A DNA stretch of 64,000 nucleotides from Xiphophorus maculatus (Eukaryota > Chordata > Actinopteri > Cyprinodontiformes > Poeciliidae): the NCBI RefSeq assembly GCF_002775205.1, contig NC_036450.1, positions 13,349,479 to 13,413,478 on the forward strand, read 5' to 3'. Every line of letters starts with the position of its first letter. The first letter of the stretch is position 1. The notes beneath the pieces are model-generated. The model did no database searches and was not told where the DNA came from. It saw nothing but the letters and a program-made list of their open reading frames with translations. Position numbers and translations under genes: made by a program. Shown here piece after piece: positions 46,501-57,205 of this stretch.

Positions 46501-47360
46501 TGATGTTGCATATTGTGCTCTCACCTGGGTGCATTTTTTTTGATGCTTTGGGTTAAATGAATGGGTTGAGCTAAAGAGCTGGAGTTGTAGCACAGGCTCC
46601 ACAGAACCAAACGGTTAGTTCATATGTTTTGTTTTTATGAATTAGCTGATTGGGCGCAGCGTCATAGGACTGGGCTGACTCAACCTGAGACTTGTTTTTT
46701 TTCTGTGTTTTGTCCAACATTATTTTGTGTGTCATTAATTTGCAGGGTTACTAATTTGGTTTGCAGTTTTTGTTTAAGTCTCAAATTGCTTCTAGTGTCC
46801 TGAGTTGCTGTGCTCTTATGGGTTTTAAACTAGAATAATGTCTAATTTTAATATTGTAAAAGAATGTATAAATAAAATATATTTTGTATACTATTTCTGT
46901 TTCATCATTTTAAGCCAGACCTACCTGGGTACTTTTAATTGGGAGACCTTAGGCTACTTGATGAGATTTAAGAAGTCTACCAGTTGGCTTTAAGGCCACG
47001 TCCTCTGTCACAATCCGGGTTCTTCCCCCATGTTACACATATAAAGGTATTTTTAGTGTTGGGCCCATTAAAATAGACTGCTATAAGCATTGTTATAGGA
47101 GATCTAAAGTATTTGTTTTTTATGTGCCATTTAAAAAGTAAAAATGAAGAATCTTTGATTCCAGTCATTTCAAACCGGAGACACTTCAAACTCACCTCAA
47201 ATATACTGAGAAGTATCCTCACGTAGTATTTATGGATCCCAAAAGGAAATCCAAATACAGCCGGCACAATTAGGAAGCCAAACACAAGAGTCAGCCACAC
47301 ATCGGTGAATAGGCCAAGACATTTGGAAAGCAGGTCGACGGGCACCGTCAACCAAGCCAT
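40546..47360 (-). CDS. gpat4: Glycerol-3-phosphate acyltransferase 4 (AGPAT6/GPAT4), 12 exons
   Basis: ER-membrane enzyme that acylates glycerol-3-phosphate at sn-1, the first step of triglyceride and phospholipid synthesis. Exons (- strand): 47360-47196, 44375-44306, 44223-43932, 43854-43780, 43653-43564, 43200-43107, 42986-42871, 42539-42484, 41551-41466, 41402-41274, 41001-40922, 40660-40546; all phases join to 455 aa (human GPAT4 456). Seen: N-terminal hydrophobic segment (WLTLVFGFLIVPAVFGFPFG); KEKNHQLYKHYTNG, diagnostic of GPAT4 versus GPAT3; DDVTKRFSAQKLENWNLL; second hydrophobic pair around LWILGVLIRYGVLLP; motif I NHTTPVD (HX4D catalytic His/Asp); GQLHGGLLGMIQRAM; motif III read as FPEGFC where the family has FPEGTC; IYPAAIKYDPRFGDAFW; C-terminus KVKDTFKEDQQQLYSKILLGD. 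The intron after exon 11 has a GC donor; the intron after exon 9 is only 63 bp. Confidence 0.94.
42249..42285. repeat. Perfect 13-bp inverted repeat (hairpin) in gpat4 intron 8
   Basis: ACCATAGCAAGCA, an 11-nt loop, then TGCTTGCTATGGT, with all 13 pairs perfect. It stands alone in the 932-bp intron between gpat4 exons 8 and 9. The stem is too short for a typical pre-miRNA unless weaker flanking pairing extends it. Confidence 0.85.
44376..47195. other. gpat4 intron 1 with a compositionally distinct island
   Basis: A 2.8-kb intron. At 45760-46880 it contains a + strand island with a repeat-like left part (TATTTGTGG / TATTTGGG phrases and AAAAGCAGAGACCACTAG), a TATATAAAG box (46035-46043), a GC-richer open frame with a well-placed ATG (CACCATGCC, 46085) to a stop near 46309, and an AATAAA at 46871. 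Possibly an LTR or retrotransposed unit. The encoded 74-residue peptide is cysteine- and hydrophobic-rich and unrecognised. Confidence 0.35.
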
Positions 47361-49663
47361 GTTTTCAGAGTAGAAGGAGAAGAGATGGAAACCGCCAGCT
47401 TTACCAAAAGTCTGCTGCTCTGTTCATAACCATGATGACTGAGTCAGATATCCGGATTTAACAAGGTAGATCTGATTTTAAAAAAAGAGAAAATTAAGAT
47501 AAGAAACGCATAAAAACAAACTTTATGATCTCAAGCTGTTTCTAGATGAGAAATAAATTAAATTGTCTGGGAAATTTTCTTTTTATACCTTTATGGGCAA
47601 TTAAACCTTTTTATAATAAGCTCACAGCAACACAAAGTAACACACAATTATCTCCTACCGTCTGTCGGATATGAATTTGTACCTGAGAGGATGACAGATG
47701 ATTAGTTGGTGCTCCGTCTACGAGAACAAGGGAATCTGTGCTGTTTGCTTTTCAGACAAGCAGCAACAAGTCGCTGCAGAAACATTTGGCAACAGGTGGC
47801 CAATGAGAGCTGCTGTCACTGCGCTGTCGACTGGGAATAAACCTTAAATCTGATTATGGTGGATTTACTGTGCTCTGCAGCAAAGCTTTTTTTGTTGTGG
47901 CAGAAAAATTAGGAAATTACCTACATTTTTGTTTTTAATCTTTTTTTGATTAAAAGAAAAAAAAGAATGATTTTATAGAAGAACTTTTGTGGAAAAATGA
48001 TAAAATCAAAGTGTCAGGGTTGAGAATAAAGTCAAAAGATTTTTTTTCACATTGTTTATGGCCTTAAATTTCCACTTTAAATCTTTTAAAAAGAAAATTA
48101 GAAAATCTCTGACAAATTCATGTTGTGACATTTAGCAAATTAAAATAATTTAGATAGTTCTCTGACCCAAAACAAGAAATGTTTGGTCTGGTTTATATTC
48201 AGACAGTGAGGAAAAAAAGGTGCATTTGTCTTTTTATAAGGTGTAAATATCTGGTTTAAACTGTTTGACACTTTTATTTTTCTAGCCACATTATGATTCA
48301 AACTTCAAAGGTTTACAAGATTCAGCTTTTGCTTAAAATTGGTGCCATTTAAATATCAAATAAAATGCAAATGATGTCCCACATAAACACACATTTTCCA
48401 ATTGAAATATCTTTATTTTTAAATATTCTGCTACAAATTGTAGTAGTTTTCTGTCATGCATAGTTTCACACAGTTAAGACACATAAAAATCACAAAGTTG
48501 GATTTCCCTTTTCAAATATATCAAGATGAAAAAACATGCATATTCTCATGTTTATTCTTGAACAGTCAAAGCTGTCTCAGCTTTACTTAAACTAAATCAG
48601 GTTTTGTAAACGTTCTTTGGCTTTTTGCATAAGAAGCTCACTTTGCTTCCTTATATTTACTGATAAAGTAGTAACACAGGTTTCAGAGATTGGGGTGTGT
48701 TTAGGAAGGAGAATGAAGGACATTTATGTTTCAGCTCACTTTGAGGTATATAATGCTGACAAATGCTGCACTGAAAGGGAACATTTTGGCTTTCAAAATA
48801 AGAAAACTTACAAAATCCCCAAAACAAAACACTTTCATGACATCTAAAACCATCTCTTATTAACTAATCTGCTGACTTCCTCAGTGACAGATTAGTGACA
48901 ATGTTCTGATCACATACTTCATTGTTATTCATGCAAGTAATAACCAAACATAGAAATAATCAAAAGCTTATTCTGGTACTAATGTTTTTCTTACAGGATT
49001 GCAGTTAAATGAGTATCTTCTGCACACTAGAAATTGCACATGTATGTCACAGAAAAGTCAGTGCTACATTATACATACTTAGCAAACAAATTTTGGTTTG
49101 TCTTATGCTGATTTTTCTATAGTCTGTATCAACATTAAACACCAACAGTACACAAAACGCACACGCAGACATGATGAGATGACATGGAATGTTTCTATAT
49201 TGCTTTTTGTATCTGTGCTTCATATAACCTCTGCATTTAAACAGATTTCACTGCTGTATTAAATATAATTACTCTTAATTGCTACAGTCTGTAATAAGCG
49301 GCTGTTGGTGTTTGCAGAAAATATCTCAAACATCACATCCGCCATTACCCATTGGGTCGGTAAACACATAGAAATGTTGCAATTATTAAAGGAAATCATG
49401 TTTTTAAAAATGTACTCTGGAAAAGTCACGAGTGCAGCCGTTGGTTTTGTTTATGCTCGGAGGAACAGCAGCAGTGTGTTGGTAACAGTGAGGCTCCCGG
49501 CTGGACTCGTCAGCCGTTCAGCGAGGCAGTTTTGGGGCAAGGTTGATATGTTTTTGCCGTCTTCACAGTTCAGAGAAATTCAGTTTCCGTCGCCAGAGTC
49601 TCTCCACGCTCCGCCAGCTGAGAATCCACATCCAATACAACGTTGCAGCTCTCTGGCAGGAAC
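47361..49663. other. Interval between cabp1 3' end and gpat4 start
   Basis: About 2.3 kb. Near gpat4 there is GGCCAATGAG (CCAAT box, 47798-47807) and possible 5' UTR splice donors on the - strand (CAG|GTACAA near 47680-47690), so gpat4 may have an upstream non-coding exon. The right part is likely cabp1 3' UTR. No other gene seen. Confidence 0.35.
48412..48417 (-). terminator. Candidate poly(A) signal of cabp1
   Basis: AATAAA on the - strand about 1.25 kb past the cabp1 stop codon, which would give a long 3' UTR. Weak evidence: the region is AT-rich and the hexamer is common. Confidence 0.2.
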
Positions 49664-52600
49664 TTATCGGGACATCATTCGAACAAATTCTGGGAATTAT
49701 GGAGAAAATGATGTATTGTTAGCATAGCTTAATGCGAAGCTTTGATTTTGTTTTAAATAAATACCAGAATTTCAGAACTTCACTAGTTTGTTTGTTTTTT
49801 TTACCTTCCATGTTGAACGTAATTAGCAATTTGATTATTTCATTCATTTAATTATTTAAACTATTTTATGGGTTTAATTTCAACTCTTTGAAGGTTTGCA
49901 ATAGCTTGATGTGGCCTCTTAAGTTAATTATTACACCTAACATTATATTCCCACAGCTGCTGTTGCATCTTTCAAACAAAAATAAACAAAACCTTAAAAA
50001 AATACAGTAAAAATTAATCCTTCATTTTATTTCCTGAATTAATGTGCCTATTTTCTGTATCCCTCTTCAGATTCTCTGTTGTTCAACTTTTTTATTTATC
50101 TACTTATTGTCAAACATCGGATTTCAAATGTAGATTAATTCCTATGAGCTAAGTTACAAAAATAACGATGATAAAAAAAATTGAATGGTCAGAAAAAATG
50201 TTTTAAATTCAGAGAAAATTAAATACTTGCATACAAAAACAGTTTTTTCTGAGTTCTATATGCAAACTTCAAAAACATTAAATGTTAACATTTGACCATT
50301 AGACATGAACATTTAATGAAATGCCACAAGAATGAAAGTATAAAAATTAAACTAATAAAACAGTTTAATAGTCCTTGATTTTTATTTTTTAACTTTACAT
50401 TTATCCGTCTTTTTCTGTGCAGTTAATCTTTGAGGTGAAGCAAAATGTTGCTTTGTAGATAAACGAACTCATTCATCGTTCATCCCTTCATTCAAAAAAC
50501 AAAAAAGTATCACCACGAAAAAGACACGCACTCATTTTAAATAAATGCATCTTTGTGTATAAATAAACACACAACTCTTAAACTACCACAAAATGTAGAT
50601 CCAGATCATAACTACTGCATGTGTTATGTTATATTGTGTTTTCACATGTGCATATAAATACATATTAGCTATTTTACCTTCAAAGTCTACATGTCCATCT
50701 CCGTTTAGGTCAATGTCACGTAGGATTTCCTCCAGATCTCTGTGTCCAACCTGGTAAAGTTGAGAGAAAAGTGTCAACTTCTGTGGCACACACTCAGACT
50801 AAATTTGCACGTGAAAAGAGACGGGCAGAAATCAGTCGGACACTGATTGATGGAGAGACGCCGAGAGGAGGGCAGTCTCTCCGAGCGGCTCCGTACCTGC
50901 TGTCCTAACAGTTTTTTCATTGCTTCTCTGAGCTCGGCTGTGCTGATCTGGCCGTCACCATTAGTGTCAAACTGAAAATAAGGGAAAAGATTGTTAAAAT
51001 AAGCAGCGGGTGTAACTCTTGACTGCACTTTTTCTTTTTGTAGCCTTTCTTCACTGCACAATCTTTTCTTCTGTTCTTTTTATCTCTTAAGTCTGAACCA
51101 GGATGAGACTCTTTAATGCAAATATAATGCATTGCATAAAGTATAGGGACTACCTCTGCTACAAATCTGAAAGCAACTGGGTATTACTCGTTTCATTTTA
51201 CGAGAGGATGCAAATATTTTTCAGCAACTTATGCTCACAGATGTTACCTTAATTAGTCCTGAGTTAAGTGTCACACAGCAGTGGGATCTTCCTCACCTCC
51301 TTAAAGGCATCCCTCAGCTCCTTTACTCCTATCATGTCGGCTGTTTCAGCCAGAAGTTTGGGCCCCATAAGTTCAACAAAGTCCTCAAAGTCAACATGTC
51401 CTCCCACTGTTAGAAAACAAGAGTTAACCTCAAAGCCACATCACATGCCAAGAAAATTCACAAAGCTATGATGTAAAGCAGAAGATAAGCCAGTGTTAGA
51501 CTTTACGTCAGAAGGAAATAAAACAAAACGAAACAGTTACGGTTCATGTTGATCTGCTGGCTCAGTTCTATCAGCTCCATCTCTGTTGGCATGTATCCCA
51601 TCGTCCGCATGCAGTTCCCCAAGTCCTTGCAGCCAATGAATCCGTCTTTATCTTTGTCAAACTCCTTGAATGCTTCACGCAACTCTGGGGACAAAAAATA
51701 CGTCATAAAATTACATGAAAATATTTTAGAAATTGCTAATTTGGATTGTTTATTGTGCTATAAATACAGCTTTGTTCATAATTATTGACAGCACTGGTAA
51801 AATTGTGTAGAAAAGCCTTTCAAAAAGTCATTAAATAATGTGCATTATTAGTTTTGCTGTGGTTCTCATGGCTGTCATGTAGTGGGGAAATAAACTTGAA
51901 TTGTCCAGAATTTGTAAATGTTGGGAAGTTGAAGTTAGTTTCTAACAATCTTTACATGACTGGTATGTTCTCTAATCTTTCCCATTTATGGAGAGTCCCA
52001 CACAGAAACAGGCTGTTGCTTCGCGTTTATGAGAAATTCCTAGACAATCTATGTTTATGTGGTAAAATATGCCTAAATGTGCTTGATTACATTTATTATT
52101 CATGAAATATTAGAATTTTTTTATTACTTTTCTTGGTGTGAGAATAAATGTACTCAAATAAGAAATTGGATTTCTCCAAAATTTGACATGTGAGATTGTA
52201 GCACAGCAGTAAAAAGTGATGGCTTTATTTTAAAGTACATCTTCAAACTTAAATTGATGCCGTCGTCTGACATACCATCCAGCTCTTCTGGCCTCAGCTC
52301 TCGGTCCTGTAAGGAAATCACAACGCAAGGTTATCACCCAAACTGTGGCTGACATGTTTAAACTCTTGCCAACTTTCCTCATTCCTCACACAATGTGATG
52401 CTGTAAAAAAAAAAAAAAAGCAAACAAAAATAGGGACTTTTGGATGTGAGCCAGCAGTTTTCAGTTTTGCTTCCAACTGGACAGGAGGAGCTCATCCGTA
52501 AGATCACAAAGAGAAGAAAACGTGCTGAGAGTCTTGGCAGTCGGATAAAATTTGGCACATGGAACAAAAGAAATTAGACAAACGTCAGAAATATGGTATT

Positions 52601-55600
52601 TGTAATGTAGATTCTTCAAAAGTGGAATCCATTATTCTGGAACATTTCATTTTCACCGTGTGAGGAATAAATGTTGTGTTTTTCAGCTGGTATAATGTAC
52701 ACATACAGTGGCTCTCATAAGTGTTAAAATGCCTGGTTTTTCATTGTTTTTCTTTGTTAAAGCAGTTTTTTAATCGTTTTCATTAGGAATCTGCCAGCAT
52801 CTTTTTACAAATGTTTTCTAATTCTATTAGACTGTAATATTATAATTTAACAGTCTAACTCCTGTCCAAAACCCTCTTCAGGTCAGATTCTGTCAGATTG
52901 CATCTTGGACTCTGGTTAGATTATTCAAAACTTTAGTTTTTTTCTTATGCAGTCATTGAATTGATGCTGATGTTAACTTGGATTAATTGTAAACTTTCTA
53001 AGCAGAGAGGTGATCGTTTCTGGTTAAAACTGATTGGTACTTACACTTGTTCATGAATTAATTCACAAAAAATGTTGAGTTCTAGTTATAGTTGTTGAAT
53101 TTGATTTTGTGTAACTTTCACTCAGCCTGGCTCGTCATTTGTTAGCTCTGTCACATGAGTGATAAGTGTGAATTAGAGTAAAAACTTATTTCTCAAAGTT
53201 AGTTTTCTCCATCTTGCTATTTGTCCTAACTCAGAGTGACCTTACCACTATAATTTATACATTTGTTAATCCTGCACTTTAGCATAAGGAGAATACAGGA
53301 GAAATTTCCATTGTTGGCCTCCTGGCTGCCTTTCTAATCAGTTTCTCCTCCATCTTTTCATCAACTTTGGAGAATCTTCCAGTTGTTGTTTGTCTCTATT
53401 GTCTCATGTTTTCTCCAATAATGGATGACTACTTTCAGTGTGCCGTGGTAGTTAGCCAAAAAGCTATTTTAACAACATACACATGTAAGCGTGTCCACTG
53501 TTATGTGCCAAGATCATTGCATTTGAATCTTTGTATTTTTCAGGTTTGTTTCAGTTTTTTCCAGGAATGTTTTTCACTTGACAACACCCTGCTCTTTAAA
53601 CCAGTGTGTATGCTTTTGAGAGCCTCTGTGAGTTCTACGCAAAATATATTTATTTTATGAACTCACTCTGACAATTGGTTCACTAAAAACCCAAAGAATC
53701 TAGACATATTTTTCTGCATTTCTGCAGGAGAACGAAAAGAAATAATGACCTGGAAAGGTGTATTTCAATTGTTACCATAACCCTTCTTCGTAACCTTCCA
53801 TTTTTTATTCAAGTATCCAGCTTGTTGTACTCAAATGCACACCACGCAGACACACACAACAACCAAGAACACTCCTTTCATCTGAGACTTTCAAGTCACC
53901 CAAACACCCTCCTCTGAGCAAATGCTAATATGATGTCTATTATGAATTTGATCACAAAATCTTTTGCTGGTGGTTATTGTGCATAAACTGCATTTTGTGC
54001 TAATCTTCTTTGGAATGCATGCACTTGATATGTTCTGGACTTACGTACAGCCAGTCGGCTCTCAGCGAAGCCCTTGCGTAGAAAGATGCATGCAGGCCCC
54101 AGCACGTTGTGCATGTTGGCTCCGTTCTGGGCCAGGGCTACTAGTGGCTCAAGATGCCCACCCCCAGATCCCCCCTCCTCACTGGACTGCACTGCTTTGT
54201 AGTTCTTCTTCTTGTCCTGGAGCAGCATCCAGGGTGAGGGGCCAGAAATGGGAGCAGAGGTAAAAACAGGGGTAGAGACTGTGACTCATTTTGTTGAGGC
54301 GTGGTGTCAACAAGGAGTCGAGTGGAAGTGGATAGGGGTGACGGGTTCAAAGGGCATGCGGTGGGGGTGGGGGGTGACTGTGGACTGACACCTGGGCGTC
54401 AATCAGGAAAGTGTGAATTCAGGTTAGTTATGATGGATGAAAGAACCCTGTCAAACAAAACGGGGTGTAACATATTATGACAATGCAGCTGATGCCATAA
54501 ATGAATCTGACTTGTACATTACCATCCCGCCTAGCAAAGTGGTGGTACATCTTTACATTATGTGGAATTAGGTGGGAATTGCCCAACCATTTTGGGTTAA
54601 AAATTGTTGTCTAAAACATTTAAGGTATTGTATGTTCATAGTTGTGAACTGCAATGTTGAAAAATGCCTCCAACAGGATTGGAAATATGTCGATTTTATC
54701 ATTTCAGTGTTGGACCACGCTCTTTCTAGATGCTTTGTTTCAAAATGTCTGAGCTTTTTCACATTTTGTCACATTCTAACCATAACTCAAAATTTATTTC
54801 ATGTGATAGATTAACAAAATCAAAAATATTACTTAGCAAATTCAGATCTAAAGAGTGTGACATACACTTGAATTTAGTGACCTTGATTCAGTACAACGCT
54901 TGTGGTGTTTTTTGCCATGTCTCTGTTTGAATATTCTCCTTTGTGAAAGCACTCAAGCTCAGTAGGATTCGACAGGTAACGACTAAATAGAAATTTTACC
55001 GGCTTGCCATGGATTCCACGGATTCTCACTTTGACTGGGCCACTCTCACGCATAAACGTGCTTTGATCTAAACCTTCTCATTAAGCCATTATTGTCTAAA
55101 ATCTCACATTAACATATTTGCAATTCAATCTTCTTGTCTTGTTTCCTTTTAGGGAACATTGTAAACCAATCCTGTTGTCCTAAATGATGAAGTAAAATTT
55201 CAGTTAGCCATGAAATTATAATTGCCAATTAGTCAATCAACCAGCGGGCAGATGTTGTTCTCTCAGCGGCCGTCTCAATTAGTGAGAGAGCTGCAGGTTA
55301 CTTAAACAATCACTACCTCTGAGTGGCATATTCCTGCAGATTAAATCACACAAGCTCCTACCATCATTATATTGGAGCATATGCGTAAAGGCAACATTTC
55401 ACATCTTTTGTCAAACTCAGAACATGAAATGTGGAGTTCTGCTCTAAAAACCACAAAAGAGGATCATCAAGAAACTGTAAAAGCAACTGACTCAACATCT
55501 CAGAGAATAACCGAGCATCCATTTATCTGCTGCTTAAACTCTCTTTGACATGTGCTCACAAACATAGGCAGATGAAATATTCCTTTACTTGTATGACATC

Positions 55601-56508
55601 CTACAAACAACCTTCACACTCCATCTGCCACCATGCCAGTCCTAATGCCAATTTGTGCATTCCTACAGTTATCGCCACAGGAACTGATGCCCACTGGGTA
55701 ATCTGAGCAAGTGATGCATGGAGCAGGGCTACATTCTGCCAGAAAAGTACCATGAAGCCTCGTGCCAGTTATATAATCTAACAAGAAGAGGGGGAAAAAA
55801 AGGCACATCTACACATACACATTAGAGAAGAAAGTGAGAAGAAACTCTGCAGCGCTCCTCGAACAGATGGCATCAACAGTTGCTTGTCATATTGTGCTTT
55901 CTCAAGGATGTGCAGCTGCAAATATAAAGGCGGTCGCTGCTATGATGAGAGTGCATTCAAGCGTAAGGATGACACAACCAGAGCAGCAAGTAATGAGATG
56001 AAATTGTTAGGTTTGATGTTTTTGGGGAACACTGTGATTCAATTCTGGTTATAGATTTTATCTGTTAGACTCTGATAGTAATAAGAAGCTGCTTACAATG
56101 ACTGAGAAGAATTGAAGGTTTTTAGGTCTGATGACATGATCCTAATCATGCCATGTAAAGATCTCAAGCGCTAACCAACTCTTTCAATACTCTGAAACAA
56201 TCCTTGGTCAACTATCCTGACTAAAAGTCATGGCGTTAACAAGCTATGACACTAATTCTATACCAATCCCCTGTTTGATTTGACTTTAGAGCTACAGCTG
56301 GGGACTAAAGTATCGGAATGAACAGAGGGATCAGTCAGGAGGGATTGAGTCAAATATTACAGCCACTGATCCAGTTGGTGACACACCATTACACAAACAT
56401 GCACTGAGGGTCAGGGGGAGTCAAGGGAGACGACCACAGGGTGAAAAACCTCAGAGCGACGCTTACCTTCTTGGTGAAATTTTTTAGTGACTTTACAGAG
56501 TTTCCCAT
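49664..56508 (-). CDS. cabp1: Calcium-binding protein 1-like (CaBP/caldendrin family), 8 exons
   Basis: Neuronal calmodulin-like EF-hand protein; family members modulate voltage-gated Ca2+ channels and IP3 receptors at the membrane. Exons (- strand): 56508-56467, 54216-54049, 52306-52276, 51684-51541, 51406-51297, 50971-50897, 50750-50678, 49689-49664; phases 0, 0, 1, 1, 0, 0, 1 give 222 aa. Seen: MGNSVKS start, an N-myristoylation signal; [21 protein letters not shown], as in the long CaBP1 form; EF1 loop [14 protein letters not shown]2 degenerate ([15 protein letters not shown] lacks the acidic loop), as is normal for CaBPs; linker [23 protein letters not shown]3 [14 protein letters not shown]4 [12 protein letters not shown]; end EFVRMMSR in the 26-nt last exon. 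[20 protein letters not shown] and [12 protein letters not shown] resemble CaBP1 more than CaBP2, 4 or 5, but CaBP2 also keeps DRELRPEE; paralogue choice is moderately sure. A caldendrin-type alternative first exon was not seen. Confidence 0.9.
52307..54048. other. cabp1 intron 2
   Basis: A 1.7-kb intron with a diverged repeat at about 52700-52960 (GTGGCTCTCATAAGTGTTAA, then TTTTTCATTGTTTT and a late CTTGGACTCTGGTTAGA) related to the dispersed family seen elsewhere. No gene. Confidence 0.4.
54217..56466. other. cabp1 intron 1
   Basis: A 2.2-kb intron between the myristoylation exon and exon 2, holding the dispersed-repeat copy at 54745-55110. The rest has no recognisable gene. An alternative first exon, as used by the short and caldendrin CaBP1 forms in mammals, could lie here but I cannot identify one. 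Confidence 0.35.
54745..55110. repeat. Copy of a dispersed fish repeat
   Basis: Opens with TTTTTCACATTTTGTCACAT, then TTTCATGTGATAGATTAAC; later TTTGACTGGGCCACTCTCAC. The same ordered landmarks recur at 31640-32060 and around 59935 and 61230. Confidence 0.65.
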
Positions 56509-57178
56509 TGCAAAAAGAAAACAAAAAAGGCAACAAAATCTCCCTGTCCTTTATGTTTTACCTCTAACTGTGCTACTATGTCTGATTGTGAGTGCACTTG
56601 TCTGCGTGCATGTTTGGATGGGTGTCAAGGCATGCATTGGAGTAGAAGGATCAGAAAGGGGAAAAAGGTTCAGTGGGTTACTGACTGACATAAAGGGACA
56701 TTTGGGGAAAGAGAGAGGAAATACGAGGAGAAGGACAAAGGAGGACCTGCTGGACGGTACAAGGAGACGGAGGCTGAGACAAAATAAAGGACAGGTTAGG
56801 AGAACAAAGATTATCAGGGAGAGGAAGCATGCATGTGATCTGTGGAAGATGCGAGTGCCTGAAGTGGAAAAGCAGGATTGCTTATTCATTCCATCCTCTC
56901 TCCTACAGTGTCTTCCCTCCCTCCCCTCTACCCTCGCTGTCTCTCACTGTGTGTCCGTCAGTCTTGCTCTTTTTCCCGCACACCCCACCATCCGCCTCCC
57001 AAACTCCTGCTAACTCCACACTTTTAAACCATCTTTGTATAAATGTGCCTGACAAAGTTATTTCGGACAAGCATATTACCTTCTTCTGACCAAGAGGCTA
57101 AAGACACTAATCCAAACACACAAACACACACTTGATTAAACACACTTGGATGTGGGGCTAGGAAGCTAAAAATAAAAC

Positions 57179-57205
57179 TCTCTCTCTCTCTGTCTCTTTT
57201 CTCCA
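57179..57205. repeat. (CT)n simple repeat
   Basis: A short CTCTCTCTCTCTCTGTCTCT run upstream of cabp1, with a CA-rich patch at 57430-57445. Confidence 0.8.

Noticed and set aside
49305-49727. 140-codon + strand open frame
   Set aside because: It covers the last cabp1 exon in antisense, contains no known domain, and has no splice partners or upstream promoter signs.
56441-57013. 190-codon + strand open frame covering cabp1 exon 1 in antisense
   Set aside because: No recognisable domain and low-complexity basic and serine stretches; it overlaps the myristoylation exon, which has precise splice and homology support on the other strand.
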